Of a stretch of DNA of 64,000 bases, positions 34,406 through 45,377 are shown one piece after another. The position numbers and the translations under genes are program-made. Numbering within the stretch: the first letter of the stretch is position 1; each line of letters opens with the position of its first letter. The stretch lies in contig JAPOWG010000089.1 in NCBI GenBank assembly GCA_026707745.1, positions 1-64,000 on the forward strand. Direction: 5' to 3'. The notes under the pieces were generated by a model, which saw only the letters and a program-made list of their open reading frames with translations, did no database searches and was not told the DNA's origin. The stretch comes from Chloroflexota bacterium (lineage in GTDB: Bacteria > Chloroflexota > Anaerolineae > Aggregatilineales > Phototrophicaceae).

Positions 34406-36991
34406 TCAGTTCTCGTCATCCGCCGTTTGCGAGAGGAAATCGGCGTATTCTTCGTCATCAAACTCGTCGTTGTAGTATTCGCCGTTCCGGTAGCCGCCGT
34501 CGTAATAGTCCTCAAGCTCGCTATCGTAATCGTCAGCGCCGTCGGCGTAATCGCTCTGTTGGTCGACATGTCCGGAGAAGCGAAGCTGTCCATCATGCTC
34601 GTCGATGACGATTAGGTCGCCGTCATCAAAATCGCCCTTGAGCAACTGTACGCTTAATGGATTCTCGATATGTCGCTGTACGGCTCTGCGCAGTGGACGG
34701 GCGCCAAATTGAAGATCGAAACCTTGTTTCGCCAGCCAATAGCGCGCCGGTTCGGTGAGATGGATCGCCAGGCCGGATTCATGCATCCGTTCCGCTAATC
34801 CTCGGATTTGCAGGTCGACCATTTGCTCGACGGCTTGAAGGGTGAGCGGTTCAAAAATGATGACCTCGTCGATGCGATTGAGGAATTCCGGCCGGAAGGT
34901 ATCGCGCATGGCCTTTTCGATTTCACGATGGTCGGCGATGGCGCGGTCGTCGTGCTGCAAAAATCCCAGGGCGCCGCCTTGCTTGGCAAACTCCGTGCCC
35001 AGATTGCTCGTCATAATCAGCACGGTATTGCGGAAGTCGACGATGTGGCCCTGTCCGTCCGTCATGCGCCCGTCTTCCAGCACTTGTAGCAGCGCGCTCC
35101 AAACATCGGGGTGCGCCTTTTCGATCTCATCAAAGAGGACGACGCGGTAGGGACGACGGCGTACGGCTTCGGTAAGCTGGCCGCCTGCTTCGTAACCGAC
35201 ATAACCGGGTGGCGCGCCAAACAGGCGGCTGACCGTATGCTTTTCGCGGTATTCGCTCATATCGACGCGGACCAGCGTGTCTTCGTCATCGAACATGAAC
35301 TCCGCGAGCGCTTTGGCCAATTCGGTTTTGCCCACGCCGCTTGACCCGAGAAAAATAAAGGAGCCGATCGGGCGTTTGGGATCCTTCAAGCCGCTGCGTG
35401 CGCGGCGAATGGCATCCGCAAGCGCGGCTACAGCATTTTCTTGCCCTATGACGCGCTCGTTAATGACCTCTTCCATTCGCAGCAGCTTTTCCGATTCGGT
35501 TTCGAGCATGCTTTGCACCGGGATACCGGTCCACTGCTCAACCACCTGGGCAACATTGTCCGCGGTGACGACCTCGTCTAGTGTGTGTTCCTGCCGCCAA
35601 GCGTGGCGCGCGTGATCGAATTCTTCCTCCAACTGGATGCGCTGCATTTTGCAGTCGGCGGCCCGCTCATAGTCTCGCGCGAGGCCAGCAGCTTGCTCTT
35701 CTATCGCCAGCTGATCGATCGTTTCACGCATTTCTTTTAAGCGTGGCGGCATAGAAAAGAGCGCGACGCGCAACTTCGCCGACGCTTCGTCCAACAGATC
35801 AATGGCTTTGTCGGGCAGTTTTCGCTCGGTCAAATACCTCGCGGACAAACGCGCGGCCGCTTCAATAGCGTCGTCGGCGATTGTCAAATTGTGGTGGGCT
35901 TCGTAACGATCGCGGACGCCAAAGAGCATCTCAATCGTATCTTCGATATTCGGTTCTTCCACGAAGATCGGCGCGAAGCGGCGATCAAGCGCGCTGTCCT
36001 TTTCGATATGTTGTCGATACTCGTCCATTGTCGTGGCGCCGACGGTCTGCAATTCGCCGCGCGCCAGTGCCGGCTTCATCATATTGCCCGCATCCATGGC
36101 GCCGGAAGCGGCGCCTGCGCCGACTACCTGGTGCAATTCGTCAATGAAGAGAATGATTTCGCCATCGGAGCGCTGGATTTCGTCAATGGTCGCTTTCAAG
36201 CGTTCTTCGAATTCGCCGCGGAAACGGCTGCCGGCCAACATGCCGCTGAGGTCGAGGCTGAGTACGCGTTTGCCCAAGAGCAAATCGGGCACGTCGCTGG
36301 AAGCGATCTTCTGCGCCAGTCCCTCTACGATCGCAGTTTTGCCGACGCCGGCTTCGCCAATGAGCACCGGGTTGTTCTTGGTACGACGGCTCAATACCTG
36401 GATGACGCGCTGGATCTCTCCGTCGCGGCCAACGACGGGATCCAGTTTGCCTTCCATGGCCATACGTGTCAGATCGCGGCTGTATTTCTCCAGGGTGCGA
36501 TAGCGACTTTCGGCTTGCGGATCGGTGACACGCTGGCCGCCGCGGATATCTTTGACCGTATCGGATACACGATCTCGTGAAATGTTCATATCTTCAAAGA
36601 GTTTGGAAATGGCGGTGTTCCGCTCGCCGAACAGCGCAAGGAAGATGTGCTCGGTACTGATGTATTCGTCGCGCAAGCGGTTCGCTTCTTCGTTGGCGCG
36701 GTCGATAACGCTCTTGAGGCGTGGCGTGATGAAGACCTGGTTTGTACCATGGCCGTAGATCGTTGCTGTACGCGGACTTTGGCGGAGCACGTCATCCACG
36801 CGCGAGCGCATGGCGGCAATGTCTATCGAAAGACGTTCCAGTATCTGCTGGACGACCCCGTCGCTCTGTTCCAGCAGTGCGAGCAAGATGTGCTCGCTGT
36901 CGACTTGCGTATGGCCATAACGCTGCAGAATATCATAGGCGCGGTGGGCCGCGTCTTGCGCGCGTTCGGTGAATCGGTCAAATCGTAGCAT
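34406..36991 (-). CDS. second ClpC-type ATPase with acidic, tyrosine-rich C-terminal tail
   Basis: 861 residues. Two Clp N repeats ([20 protein letters not shown] and [14 protein letters not shown]), AAA1 with [13 protein letters not shown], a short middle region with a UVR-like helix pair ([20 protein letters not shown]), and AAA2 with [13 protein letters not shown]. The tripeptide LGF occurs in GGALGFLQ, the ClpP-docking position, so it is ClpC-like despite annotation pipelines often calling such proteins ClpB. After the D2 small domain ([16 protein letters not shown]) an extra tail of about 55 residues is rich in Asp, Glu and Tyr ([20 protein letters not shown]..) and is not part of the family. 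It may act as an autoinhibitory or adaptor region. Confidence 0.88.
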   Translation of the reverse strand: MLRFDRFTERAQDAAHRAYDILQRYGHTQVDSEHILLALLEQSDGVVQQILERLSIDIAAMRSRVDDVLRQSPRTATIYGHGTNQVFITPRLKSVIDRANEEANRLRDEYISTEHIFLALFGERNTAISKLFEDMNISRDRVSDTVKDIRGGQRVTDPQAESRYRTLEKYSRDLTRMAMEGKLDPVVGRDGEIQRVIQVLSRRTKNNPVLIGEAGVGKTAIVEGLAQKIASSDVPDLLLGKRVLSLDLSGMLAGSRFRGEFEERLKATIDEIQRSDGEIILFIDELHQVVGAGAASGAMDAGNMMKPALARGELQTVGATTMDEYRQHIEKDSALDRRFAPIFVEEPNIEDTIEMLFGVRDRYEAHHNLTIADDAIEAAARLSARYLTERKLPDKAIDLLDEASAKLRVALFSMPPRLKEMRETIDQLAIEEQAAGLARDYERAADCKMQRIQLEEEFDHARHAWRQEHTLDEVVTADNVAQVVEQWTGIPVQSMLETESEKLLRMEEVINERVIGQENAVAALADAIRRARSGLKDPKRPIGSFIFLGSSGVGKTELAKALAEFMFDDEDTLVRVDMSEYREKHTVSRLFGAPPGYVGYEAGGQLTEAVRRRPYRVVLFDEIEKAHPDVWSALLQVLEDGRMTDGQGHIVDFRNTVLIMTSNLGTEFAKQGGALGFLQHDDRAIADHREIEKAMRDTFRPEFLNRIDEVIIFEPLTLQAVEQMVDLQIRGLAERMHESGLAIHLTEPARYWLAKQGFDLQFGARPLRRAVQRHIENPLSVQLLKGDFDDGDLIVIDEHDGQLRFSGHVDQQSDYADGADDYDSELEDYYDGGYRNGEYYNDEFDDEEYADFLSQTADDEN

Positions 36992-37287
36992 TGATGGTCC
37001 CTCGCGTCTTTGGCGGCAGGTACAGTCAATTCTAACTCGATTTTAGCGGAGAAATGTAGACTCTACATGGATACGCGCCTTGTATCTACCGCACGCTTCC
37101 TTAATAGAAATCCTTCTTTGCGGACTCGCTGGAAAGAATCTTGACTTAGGCAAAGCACGATCCCCGAAGTAACCCAAAATGCGGGCAAATCCGGAACCCG
37201 GAAACGAAAAATGCCTGACGCTACATAAATCTGATTCCAGCGTGTCGTCACGATTTCAGCGAACAAAATATACATCCATTAGATCTT

Positions 37288-38454
37288 TCAAAGTTGTGAA
37301 TAAACGCTTAGCAACTCTCCTGCAACCCGCTCCCACGTATATCGCTCCGCGACAAGCTGCCGCGCCGCCATACCCATGCGCTCGCGCAGATCTGCATCGA
37401 CGAGCAATTCGCGCAGCTTGACCGCGACAGCATCGGCTGTTGCATCCACCACGAATCCAGCGGTCGCGGTCACAACTTCCGGCATATTGCAGCCTGGTGA
37501 AATGACGGCCGGCATCCCGGTTGCCAGCGCCTCCAGTATTGCCATCGACAATCCTTCGCCTCTCGCGGGCAGAGCAAAGACATCACTTGCGGCCAATGCT
37601 TCCAAGCGCTCGTCGCTGCCTAGATATCCGGTACAGACAATACGGGAGTCCCCGGCCGCCAGTGCTTGCACCTGTGAAAGCATGCCTTCGTCGGGTCCGA
37701 CGATCAGCAGACGCGCATGCTCGACTTTAGCGCGCTGAAAAGCGCGGACAAGTACATCCACGCCTTTCCTCGCTTGCAGACGGCCAAGAAACAAGACAGT
37801 TGGCGCGTTGCCCAGGCCATGGCGACGCCGGAAGTGGTCAGCAGAGGGCAATTCGATGAAGTCCTTCAGATGAACACCGTTGGGAATGACACTGAAATTC
37901 GTAGGCTTCTGACGCTTGCCGAATCGCGCCCATATTCCCCTGACCTCGCTGAGTTCCGTTTCGGTCAAGGCAATCACGTGGTCGATACGTTGTGCGACCG
38001 CGGGGGAAAGCAGCCGGTCCCAGGTGGCTTTGAGTCGTCCCCGCCCCGTGGACATATTCAACGTACCGTGGGGAGATAGGACGATCGGTATGCCAAGCGC
38101 CTGTGCAACCGGCGTGACCAGCAGGTTTTCGACGGTGCGGAATTCGTGAACGTGCAAGATGTCAACGGTTGGCAAAATGGAAACGGCGGTCCGCTTCATG
38201 CTGCGAGGCGTAGAAAGGTTGAGCCGGCCACGTAGCCGAGTAGATAGATTCGGCCGTCGCAAGATTCTTAAGCCGTCAATCGTCTCTTCTGTCGGTTCGA
38301 TACATCTCGTAGTTTGGTCCAGGGCGTCTGTGGTCAAAACCGTGACCTGATGCCCTCTGGCGACAAGCGATGCCGCCATGCCTTCGGCTGCCCGCACCAC
38401 GCCGCCAAAGGCATAAGCCGGATGATAATAGGGCGTCAAGTGCAAGATGTGCAT
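37288..38454 (-). CDS. GT4 family glycosyltransferase
   Basis: 388 residues with a Rossmann-type N-terminal half (MHILHLTPYYHPAYAFGGVVRAAEGMAASL..) and a nucleotide-sugar-binding C-terminal half. Family motifs are NGVHLKDF, VLFLGRLQARKGVDVLVRAF, RLLIVGPDEGM, and the E-x7-E motif in ALPARGEGLSMAILEALATGMP. It transfers a sugar from an NDP-sugar, with retention of configuration, to a growing surface glycan in the cytoplasm. The flippase gene lies 7 bases upstream, so the two form an operon for a surface polysaccharide. The 296 bases beyond its other side, up to the Clp gene, contain nothing I can assign. Confidence 0.88.
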   Translation of the reverse strand: MHILHLTPYYHPAYAFGGVVRAAEGMAASLVARGHQVTVLTTDALDQTTRCIEPTEETIDGLRILRRPNLSTRLRGRLNLSTPRSMKRTAVSILPTVDILHVHEFRTVENLLVTPVAQALGIPIVLSPHGTLNMSTGRGRLKATWDRLLSPAVAQRIDHVIALTETELSEVRGIWARFGKRQKPTNFSVIPNGVHLKDFIELPSADHFRRRHGLGNAPTVLFLGRLQARKGVDVLVRAFQRAKVEHARLLIVGPDEGMLSQVQALAAGDSRIVCTGYLGSDERLEALAASDVFALPARGEGLSMAILEALATGMPAVISPGCNMPEVVTATAGFVVDATADAVAVKLRELLVDADLRERMGMAARQLVAERYTWERVAGELLSVYSQL

Positions 38455-38461
38455 TTCTATG

Positions 38462-39973
38462 TCACCAACTCAACTCGACATTGCGCTTCCAGAAGCGCAA
38501 AACCAGGCTGCCACCGGGTAAGGCCGCGACCAGTCTGTATAGCAGGTCCATGTCTTCGCTATTGAGGACCCTTCCGAAGTGCGTGCTCAAGGTGTAGACG
38601 ATCAGTCCGATCAGTAGCGCCGGCAAGAAATGAAAATTGCGTATGCCGATCGTGAGCAAAGCAACTGGCGCGGCGATGAGCAGAAGACGAAATACACTGT
38701 TCGCGATCCGTCGCCATTGAAAACCCGCCGCGGCAAAGGACGAAAACAGTAAAATCAGCACAAGTGATTCGGAAATGACCGACGCGATCGCGGCGCCTCG
38801 TGGATCTCCCCACCCGGTCAGCAGGATCGTATTGAGGGCGATGTTTAGCCCTAGACCAAGGGCGCGGAAGGCGAGCAGGAGTCGCTGACGATTCTGAATC
38901 AGCATGGCTTTGCTGAAGACATTGCCGATCATCGTGATCGCCGTGTACCAGATTAATATGCTTAGAATGCCTGCGGTTACTGCGTTCTGCTCCCCAAAAA
39001 ATGAGCTTATCGCGTCAGGCGCCAGCAAGCTGATAAAAAGCGCCATCGGCAATCCAATGACGACCATGTAAAGTGTCAGCTTTTCGATCAAGAAACCAAA
39101 GATCGGATTCTTGCCCTCGCCGTGATAACGTGACAGCAGCGGATAAGCCGCCACCAGGACAGTCGTGCTAAAGAGCTCGATCACGCCGAAGTTGATGACA
39201 AAGGCGACAGTCAGATACCCGGTGCCCTCAACACCCAGGATGCCGGTGGTCATGAGTTTGTCCGTATGCTGGTAGGCCAGGGTCAGAAAGGCGGAGGCGG
39301 CCAGAGGTAGGCTGTTGATCAACAGAGGCCTGCTGATACCCCGGTCGATAGGGAAGATCGGGCGCAAACCGTCGCGCAGGTTGAGCCCCACCAAGATCAA
39401 CGAGCGAAGCAAACCGGAGGCGATCGCGGCGCCATATATTCCCAGCAGTCCCCAGCCCAAGACGAGCGCCAGAACCGCCAGCCCAATGCGCAGCAAGATG
39501 TGCGAGATCTCCACCAAGGAGGTCTTGAGCATTTCTTCGCGAGCCAGCAGCAGGTCGTAACCTATGTTTCCAAAGAGGTCTATGAAGAGGTTTAACCCGG
39601 CCAGCGCCACAAAGCCGCGCAGTGCGTCGTCGTACACAACGGAAAAACTGTTGATTCCGACGTATGCGATCAGCGCCAGGGCAGTTTGCCAAAATACCAT
39701 CGCCGACCAATAGGCCCCGGCTTTATCTGGTTCCCGCGCCACATCGCGGATCACAATCAGGCTCATGCCGAAGCTGGTGATGGAACCGGCAATGACCATC
39801 AAGCCACCGACTGTTCCATAGATGCCGTAGTGCTGCGCGCCTAGCCAGGCGAACAAAACCAATTGCCAGATGAAGAGCGCCCCTTTGCTGATCACGCTCG
39901 CGACGACCAAGGCGCTGACATTGCGCGCGGCGCGCCTGGCGTCACTTCCCGATAGTTTCTTGGATTCGCTCAT
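38462..39973 (-). CDS. polysaccharide flippase (Wzx / MOP superfamily)
   Basis: 503 residues with about 12-14 spans. It opens with a basic N-terminus and NVSALVVASVISKGALFIWQLVLFAWLG, then YGTVGGLMVIAGSITSFGMSLIVIRDVAR, the standard pattern of oligosaccharide repeat-unit flippases of the MOP superfamily (Wzx, RfbX). It moves lipid-linked sugar units from inside to outside. It is transcribed ahead of the GT4 gene and separated by only 7 bases. No polymerase (Wzy) or chain-length regulator is nearby, so the rest of the pathway must be elsewhere. Confidence 0.87.
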   Translation of the reverse strand: MSESKKLSGSDARRAARNVSALVVASVISKGALFIWQLVLFAWLGAQHYGIYGTVGGLMVIAGSITSFGMSLIVIRDVAREPDKAGAYWSAMVFWQTALALIAYVGINSFSVVYDDALRGFVALAGLNLFIDLFGNIGYDLLLAREEMLKTSLVEISHILLRIGLAVLALVLGWGLLGIYGAAIASGLLRSLILVGLNLRDGLRPIFPIDRGISRPLLINSLPLAASAFLTLAYQHTDKLMTTGILGVEGTGYLTVAFVINFGVIELFSTTVLVAAYPLLSRYHGEGKNPIFGFLIEKLTLYMVVIGLPMALFISLLAPDAISSFFGEQNAVTAGILSILIWYTAITMIGNVFSKAMLIQNRQRLLLAFRALGLGLNIALNTILLTGWGDPRGAAIASVISESLVLILLFSSFAAAGFQWRRIANSVFRLLLIAAPVALLTIGIRNFHFLPALLIGLIVYTLSTHFGRVLNSEDMDLLYRLVAALPGGSLVLRFWKRNVELSW

Positions 39974-40150
39974 GTTCGCTCGTATTTTGCAGGGCCATTT
40001 AGCCTTTTATACTACGAAACGTATGGCCTGTGGCGAAATTATGTTCACGTTAGTCCTATACACGATGTCGCTTGCTCCTGCGCGGCGGAATGCAGGGCCA
40101 TATCGCGCCGAATCTCCGGACTCGGCTAGGGATGTCGCGAAACATCAGTT

Positions 40151-41542
40151 ATGATCGCAGCCATCGGCAAGTCATGGGGACAGCTCGTGCTTCACTCAAA
40201 AGAGTCGGCGCTTGACTACATATTCCGGACGCGGCGGCGGCTGGACGATGCGCCGCGCGGCTTGGACGAAAATACGCGAGACACGGCGACGACGCGTAAA
40301 CTGCTGCGTCTCGCGAATTTGCCAGCCGCGCCATGCGAATTCGTAGTTATAACGGGAAGTCGTGGCAAAGGCTCTGTCGCATCCATCATGGCCAAGTTGC
40401 TGGAAGCGCTTGGCTATCGCGTCGGCCTGCTAACCAGTCCACACCTGGTCCATTGGAATGAGCGAATTCGCGTCAACGGGCATATGATCCCGAATGATGA
40501 CTTCCTGCGCATCATTGACGACTTGCGACCGCATATCGATTCGGTGACAGTTGGTTTGCAAGAGCGGGGCTACCTCAGCCCCCAAGGCATATTCCTGGCG
40601 ATGGCCTTACAGTACTTTGCTGAAAAGCGAGTTGAAATAGCCGTGTTGGAAGTGGGCCGCGGCGGCCGCTTCGACGACATTGCAGTTGTGCCGAACCGAC
40701 TGGCTGTGATCGCGCCCATACTGCTGGAACATACGGCTCTGTTGGGTGACACATTGGAAAGAATCGCCTGGCACAAAGCAGGGATCATACCCAGCGATGG
40801 CATCGCGCTGAGCGCGGCGCAGCGGTCGGAGGCGGAAGCGGTCTTACGGCGGGAAGCGGGATTGCAAGGAGCAAGGATTCGTTTTCTCAATGAAGCGGAT
40901 CGCGCCAAATGGCTGGCAGACGTGGACGACGGTCAATTGATTCGCTTGGGGCCTTACGGCGAGCTGCTGTTGCCATTGCTTGGGCGCTACCAGATTGAGA
41001 ATGCGTCGCTGGCGATTCGCGCCGTAGAGATTCTGCAAGCGCGACTAAGCGCATCATCACTTGAAGACGAACGATACATTGAGTCGATTCGCTCCGGCTT
41101 AACACGGGTCAAGTGGTTCGGTCGCGTCCAAAAGCTGGACCAAGAGCCACCGATATATGTGGACGGCGCAATCACAGTTCCTTCGGCAGAGTCCTTCATC
41201 GCGAGTGTGCGGCCGCGGCTCTCCGAACCGGTAACGGCCATCGTCGGTGTCCCGCGCGATCGTGATTTTTCCGGAGTTTACCAGGTCATGGCGCGTGTCA
41301 GCAGGAAGCTGATCATTACCGAAACGGATATCAATCCCAATACGACTTTCCCGTCGCGCGAGGATGCGCTGCGGGCTGCTCAGGCCTTGCACGCCGATGC
41401 TACGCATACCGACAGCTTGAGAGATGCGCTGGACCTTGCGCGCGAGTTCGCGGGGGAATCGGGCACGATCTTGCTGGCCGTCTCGCTCATGTTGGTCGGC
41501 GAGTGCATGTTGATCTGGAATGTGGATACCTCACAGATCTAA
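40151..41542 (+). CDS. folC: folylpolyglutamate / dihydrofolate synthase
   Basis: 463 residues, an ATP-dependent Mur-ligase-family enzyme that adds glutamate to folates (and in many bacteria to dihydropteroate). The P-loop is VVITGSRGKGSVASIM (about residues 65-80). SPHLVHWNERIRVNG and VLEVGRGGRFD are the typical folC signatures, followed by ILLEHTALLGDTLERIAWHKAGI. The central domain has a conserved LLGRYQIENASLAI and the C-terminal Rossmann part has AIVGVPRDRDFSGVY. An alternative GTG start about 36 bases downstream would remove a few atypical residues. It is followed by the cupin operon after 118 bases. Confidence 0.88.
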   Translation: MIAAIGKSWGQLVLHSKESALDYIFRTRRRLDDAPRGLDENTRDTATTRKLLRLANLPAAPCEFVVITGSRGKGSVASIMAKLLEALGYRVGLLTSPHLVHWNERIRVNGHMIPNDDFLRIIDDLRPHIDSVTVGLQERGYLSPQGIFLAMALQYFAEKRVEIAVLEVGRGGRFDDIAVVPNRLAVIAPILLEHTALLGDTLERIAWHKAGIIPSDGIALSAAQRSEAEAVLRREAGLQGARIRFLNEADRAKWLADVDDGQLIRLGPYGELLLPLLGRYQIENASLAIRAVEILQARLSASSLEDERYIESIRSGLTRVKWFGRVQKLDQEPPIYVDGAITVPSAESFIASVRPRLSEPVTAIVGVPRDRDFSGVYQVMARVSRKLIITETDINPNTTFPSREDALRAAQALHADATHTDSLRDALDLAREFAGESGTILLAVSLMLVGECMLIWNVDTSQI

Positions 41543-41660
41543 AGAAAGGTTTGCGCTGTCAGTCTTAGCGCCCGTTCGTTGATTGACAAAGGCGCGCTTA
41601 TTGATTAGGCTTCTTGTTCCTATATTTTCGAAAACTTAGGCCTTTCCAGGAGATCCGTAG

Positions 41661-42329
41661 ATGGAGCATCCCAAGCAAACACAAGAAAGCATGGCGGCGC
41701 GGGTCATGCGCTTTGACGAGCTCAAACACAAGGGCATTCCCATCATGTTCATTGATAGCATGCTGCCCGGTCATCATCGCATGAATTACGCCGTGATCGG
41801 CGATACCGCGGCGGAGAACCCGGACTACAGCATTAAGCGGGCGATCACCGAGCCTCACCGATATCAGATCGGTATGTGCTGGGCGCCGCCCGGTTGTGGA
41901 CCGGCCTGGCACACGCACGACTACACCGAGTCCTTTTTCATTCTTACCGGACCCTTTACATTTTATTGGGGTAACGAGGATGATCCCGACAAGGTTGAAG
42001 GCCAGTTCGTATTGAACGAATGGGACATGATCTCGCTGCCGCCGGGGATGTATCGCAGTTTTGAATACAGCGGCGATTCCATCGGCTGGTTTTACGCTGT
42101 GTTGGAATCGCATAAGGTATTTGAGGGCAAGGATCCCTACTGGTCGCCGCAGATTGAAGAAGCCGCCTTGAGCAATGGCTATGAAGCGGACGCGAAGGGA
42201 AAAATGGTGCACCCGCCCGACTATGAAGCGCAGAAGGCGCGACAAGATGAGTTCTTGCGGGACCAATTCCGCGAACTGACGGGCGTCGATTTGAAGGATT
42301 ACCGTCCGCCGCAATTCGTGAAGGGTTAA
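41661..42329 (+). CDS. cupin-domain protein, first gene of an unknown three-gene operon
   Basis: 222 residues, with CAGGAGAT before the ATG. The first cupin motif is a full match: GCGPAWHTHDYTESFFILTG (G-x5-HxH-x3-E-x6-G), with two His and one Glu to bind a metal. The second motif is less typical (LPPGMYRSFEYSG). The C-terminal 60 residues are charged. Cupins of this kind act as dioxygenases, isomerases or sugar-acid decarboxylases, and none can be chosen. The MetE-like gene follows after 4 bases, and the HisD-like gene after it, so they probably share one pathway. Confidence 0.8.
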   Translation: MEHPKQTQESMAARVMRFDELKHKGIPIMFIDSMLPGHHRMNYAVIGDTAAENPDYSIKRAITEPHRYQIGMCWAPPGCGPAWHTHDYTESFFILTGPFTFYWGNEDDPDKVEGQFVLNEWDMISLPPGMYRSFEYSGDSIGWFYAVLESHKVFEGKDPYWSPQIEEAALSNGYEADAKGKMVHPPDYEAQKARQDEFLRDQFRELTGVDLKDYRPPQFVKG

Positions 42330-42333
42330 TGAT

Positions 42334-43482
42334 ATGAAGACGAGCACAGAGCGCATCCTGACGACGCATGTGGGCAGCATGCCGCGCCCGCAATATGTGG
42401 TAGATCAATTGTTCGCGCAGGACCAGGGCGAAGCGTACGACGCAGCCGAATTCGACCGTGTGATGCGACGCGCGGTGCGCGAGGTTGCTGCCAAGCAGGT
42501 GGAGGCCGGGGTCGACATCATCAGCGATGGCGAGATGAGCAAGATCAGCTATGTCACCTATATGCGTCACCGCTTTACCGGTTTCGAAATCGCCGATGTG
42601 CCGAGAGCGACACCACAGGATCTTGATGATTATCCCGCTTACAAGCAGCGTCTGGCAGATGCGGGTGGCACACCGAAGTACCACCGGCCGGTTGTGCGAG
42701 GCGCGATCAAAGTCAAGGATTTGGCCCCGTTGGAGAAGGACATCGCCAATTTGTTGGAGGCGAGAGACGCGGCTGGCGCGCAAGAAGCCTTCATGAATTC
42801 GGCATCGCCCGGCGTCATCGCCGGCTTCCAGCCTAATGAATACTATCCCACAAAAGAGGAGTATTTGGGAGCTTTGGGCGATGTGATGAAAATTGAATAC
42901 GAGAAGATCATCGAAGCCGGCTTGATCTTGCAGGTGGATTGTCCCGATCTAGCGATGGGCCGGCATATCCTCTTCCGCGATGTGGACACCGCCACTTTTG
43001 TAAAGGCGGCCTGGGCTCAAGTCGAAGTCTTGAATTACGCGCTGGAGAATGTGCCGGCCGATCGCGTGCGCATGCACCTCTGCTGGGGAAACTACGAGGG
43101 ACCCCATCACCACGATGTTGATCTGCGCGAGATTATCGACATTGTTTTCTCCGCCAAGCCACAGGCGATTCAATTCGAGGGCGCCAATCCGCGCCATCAG
43201 CATGAATGGGCGATCTGGGCCGAGGCCGATATCCCCGATGACAAGATCCTGATACCGGGAACGCTTGATACCACAACCAACTTTGTGGAACATCCGCAAC
43301 TGGTGGCGCAGCGCATCGAGCGCTTCAGCCGAATCGTTGGCAAGGAACGGGTCATCGCCGGCACGGATTGTGGCTTTGGCACCTTTGCCGGCTTTGGCGC
43401 GATACATCCCGATATCGCTTATGCCAAATTGGGATCGTTGGCGGAAGGCGCGCGGATTGCCAGCGAACGGCTCTGGAATTAA
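42334..43482 (+). CDS. MetE C-terminal-like (cobalamin-independent methionine synthase superfamily) enzyme
   Basis: 382 residues, matching only the C-terminal barrel of MetE. Landmarks are [57 protein letters not shown] and [11 protein letters not shown]; the His and Cys pattern fits a zinc site for thiol activation. Proteins of this half-size group include methyltransferases acting on thiols other than homocysteine and epoxyalkane:coenzyme M transferase-like enzymes, so the product is not necessarily methionine. It sits in an operon with a cupin and a HisD paralog, which argues for a catabolic or C1-transfer role, not biosynthesis of methionine. Confidence 0.75.
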   Translation: MKTSTERILTTHVGSMPRPQYVVDQLFAQDQGEAYDAAEFDRVMRRAVREVAAKQVEAGVDIISDGEMSKISYVTYMRHRFTGFEIADVPRATPQDLDDYPAYKQRLADAGGTPKYHRPVVRGAIKVKDLAPLEKDIANLLEARDAAGAQEAFMNSASPGVIAGFQPNEYYPTKEEYLGALGDVMKIEYEKIIEAGLILQVDCPDLAMGRHILFRDVDTATFVKAAWAQVEVLNYALENVPADRVRMHLCWGNYEGPHHHDVDLREIIDIVFSAKPQAIQFEGANPRHQHEWAIWAEADIPDDKILIPGTLDTTTNFVEHPQLVAQRIERFSRIVGKERVIAGTDCGFGTFAGFGAIHPDIAYAKLGSLAEGARIASERLWN

Positions 43483-43528
43483 GCCCCCCAAAATATGTGA
43501 TTGTCGATCTTGCAGGAGATTGAGCCGA

Positions 43529-44806
43529 ATGGCGATTCGATACATTAAGAAGGGCAAGTCCGTCGAGCAGAAGGCCGAGGCCGATGCTGAAGTACAGGAA
43601 ACCGTTCGCGGGATCCTAGCCGATATTCAATTGCGCGGGGACGAAGCGGTTCGTGAGTTGTCGCAAAAATTCGATAACTGGAATCCTGCTAGCTTCAAGT
43701 TATCAGACGAGCAGATCCAAGACATCGTCTCCAGCCTGCCGGCACAGGCGGTCTCCGACATCAAATTCGCGCAGGAACAGATACGCAACTTCGCCAAAGC
43801 CCAACGCGCGGCGCTGCAGGATGTTGAAGTAGAAACGCTGCCCGGCGTGGTTCTTGGGCACAAGAACATACCCGTCAACCGCGTTGGCTGTTATGTGCCG
43901 GGCGGGCGCTACCCGATGGTCGCGTCGGCGCATATGAGTACCGTGACCGCCAAAGCAGCCGGAGTTAAAGAAATCATTGCCTGCACGCCGCCGATCGGGG
44001 GCGAGATTCCGGCAGCGACAATCGCGGCGATACACTCTGGCGGGGCGGACGAGATCTACCTTCTGGGTGGCGTACAAGCCTTGGCCGCCATGGCATACGG
44101 CGCGTTGGGCATTGAACCCGTCGACATGATCGTCGGTCCCGGCAACGCCTTTGTCGCCGAAGCCAAACGGCAGCTATTTGGCTTGGTGGGCATTGATCTA
44201 TTGGCTGGGCCAACCGAAGTGCTGGTGGTCGCTGATGAAACCGCCGATGCCGAAATCTGCGCGACGGATCTGCTGGGGCAGGCGGAGCACGGTCCCACAT
44301 CGCCCGCTGTTTTGCTGACGACAAGTGCGTCACTGGCCGAGAGCATTGAAGCGGAGGTTGGTCGACAGCTGGAGACGTTGCCGACTGCCGATCTGGCCGG
44401 CGCCGCCTGGCGCGACTACGGCGAGGTGATCCTGGTCGATACCGACGAAGAGATGGTCGCGGTCGCGGACGAGATTGCCAGCGAGCACGTCGAGGTTCTC
44501 ACGCGCGATCCCGATTATTTTCTGGAAAACATGAGCAATTACGGCGCGCTCTTCCTGGGTCCGGAGACGAATGTCGCCTATGGCGACAAGATCATTGGCA
44601 CCAATCACACCCTGCCGACCAAGAAAGCCGGTCGTTATACCGGCGGATTGTGGGTGGGCAAGTTCATCAAGACCGTGACCTATCAACGCGTGACGGAGGA
44701 AGCGAGCGTCGTCATCGGCGAATATGGCAGCCGCCTCTGTGATCTCGAGGGCTTCATGGGTCACAAGGAGCAGTGCGATTTGCGGGTGAGGCGGTACAGT
44801 AAATAG
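43529..44806 (+). CDS. HisD-family dehydrogenase, likely paralog outside histidine synthesis (HpsN-like)
   Basis: 425 residues from ATG 43529, with CAGGAGAT upstream. It has the NAD-dependent histidinol dehydrogenase fold: [64 protein letters not shown] with the Glu-His pair, [14 protein letters not shown] and [12 protein letters not shown]. The zinc ligands of HisD (Gln, His, Asp, His) all appear kept. The C-terminal [13 protein letters not shown] type is typical of paralogs that act on other alcohols, such as sulfopropanediol dehydrogenase HpsN; this is inferred. Its operon has no other his genes, which supports a non-histidine role. Confidence 0.8.
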   Translation: MAIRYIKKGKSVEQKAEADAEVQETVRGILADIQLRGDEAVRELSQKFDNWNPASFKLSDEQIQDIVSSLPAQAVSDIKFAQEQIRNFAKAQRAALQDVEVETLPGVVLGHKNIPVNRVGCYVPGGRYPMVASAHMSTVTAKAAGVKEIIACTPPIGGEIPAATIAAIHSGGADEIYLLGGVQALAAMAYGALGIEPVDMIVGPGNAFVAEAKRQLFGLVGIDLLAGPTEVLVVADETADAEICATDLLGQAEHGPTSPAVLLTTSASLAESIEAEVGRQLETLPTADLAGAAWRDYGEVILVDTDEEMVAVADEIASEHVEVLTRDPDYFLENMSNYGALFLGPETNVAYGDKIIGTNHTLPTKKAGRYTGGLWVGKFIKTVTYQRVTEEASVVIGEYGSRLCDLEGFMGHKEQCDLRVRRYSK

Positions 44807-44975
44807 AAACTACATCAATGCGCCTGATCAACCTTTGGTAAATTGCTAGCATTGGATAATCGAGTACCATATCAAGAGATTTAAGGCACAAAATAGATGT
44901 ATCAAAATAGTTGAGTTGTTTCAAATGCTTTCCCACGACAAGGTTTTGTAACTAACTGGACTTCGGAGATGGAGA

Positions 44976-45230
44976 ATGACGATAAAGAACGACGGCGCGC
45001 TTGATAAGTGGATTATTGAGGCCCTAAAGGCACACGGTGGAAGCGCGAGCATCGTGGATATATGCAAGCATATATGGGAGTTTCACGAATCGGACCTTCG
45101 AAAGTCCGGAGACGACTTTTACACATGGCAGTACGACATGCGATGGGTTGGGAACAGACTTAGGGAGGAAGGTGTACTTCAACCCAAGAAGCGGGGTGAT
45201 CGAGGACCGTGGCGTCTGTTAATTGATTGA
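44976..45230 (+). CDS. small winged-helix-like protein
   Basis: 84 residues, with a good ribosome site (CGGAGATGGAGA) just before the ATG. The sequence ALDKWIIEALKAHGGSASIVDICKHIW.. then WQYDMRWVGNRLREEGVLQP and GPWRLL has the length and pattern of an isolated winged-helix DNA-binding domain, as seen at the start of some restriction-system and Mrr-like proteins. It has no other domain and no visible partner; the TA pair downstream is on the opposite strand. It could be a regulator or a remnant of a larger protein, though the start signal looks real. Confidence 0.6.
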   Translation: MTIKNDGALDKWIIEALKAHGGSASIVDICKHIWEFHESDLRKSGDDFYTWQYDMRWVGNRLREEGVLQPKKRGDRGPWRLLID

Positions 45231-45377
45231 AAGCATGGAGTCAATTTCTAAGTCCTAAAACTAGATGTACTTTAATGTATCTTGCGGCAGAATGGCGTTA
45301 GCATGCGTAATGTCTTGTGCCCGTAGTTCTGTTGATCTTCTAATGAGTCGAAATGCGATATCGAAGCTATCTTCAAT

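Noticed and set aside
34406..36991. Calling the second Clp protein ClpB
   Set aside because: The middle domain is short and the ClpP-docking LGF is present, which fits ClpC and not ClpB.
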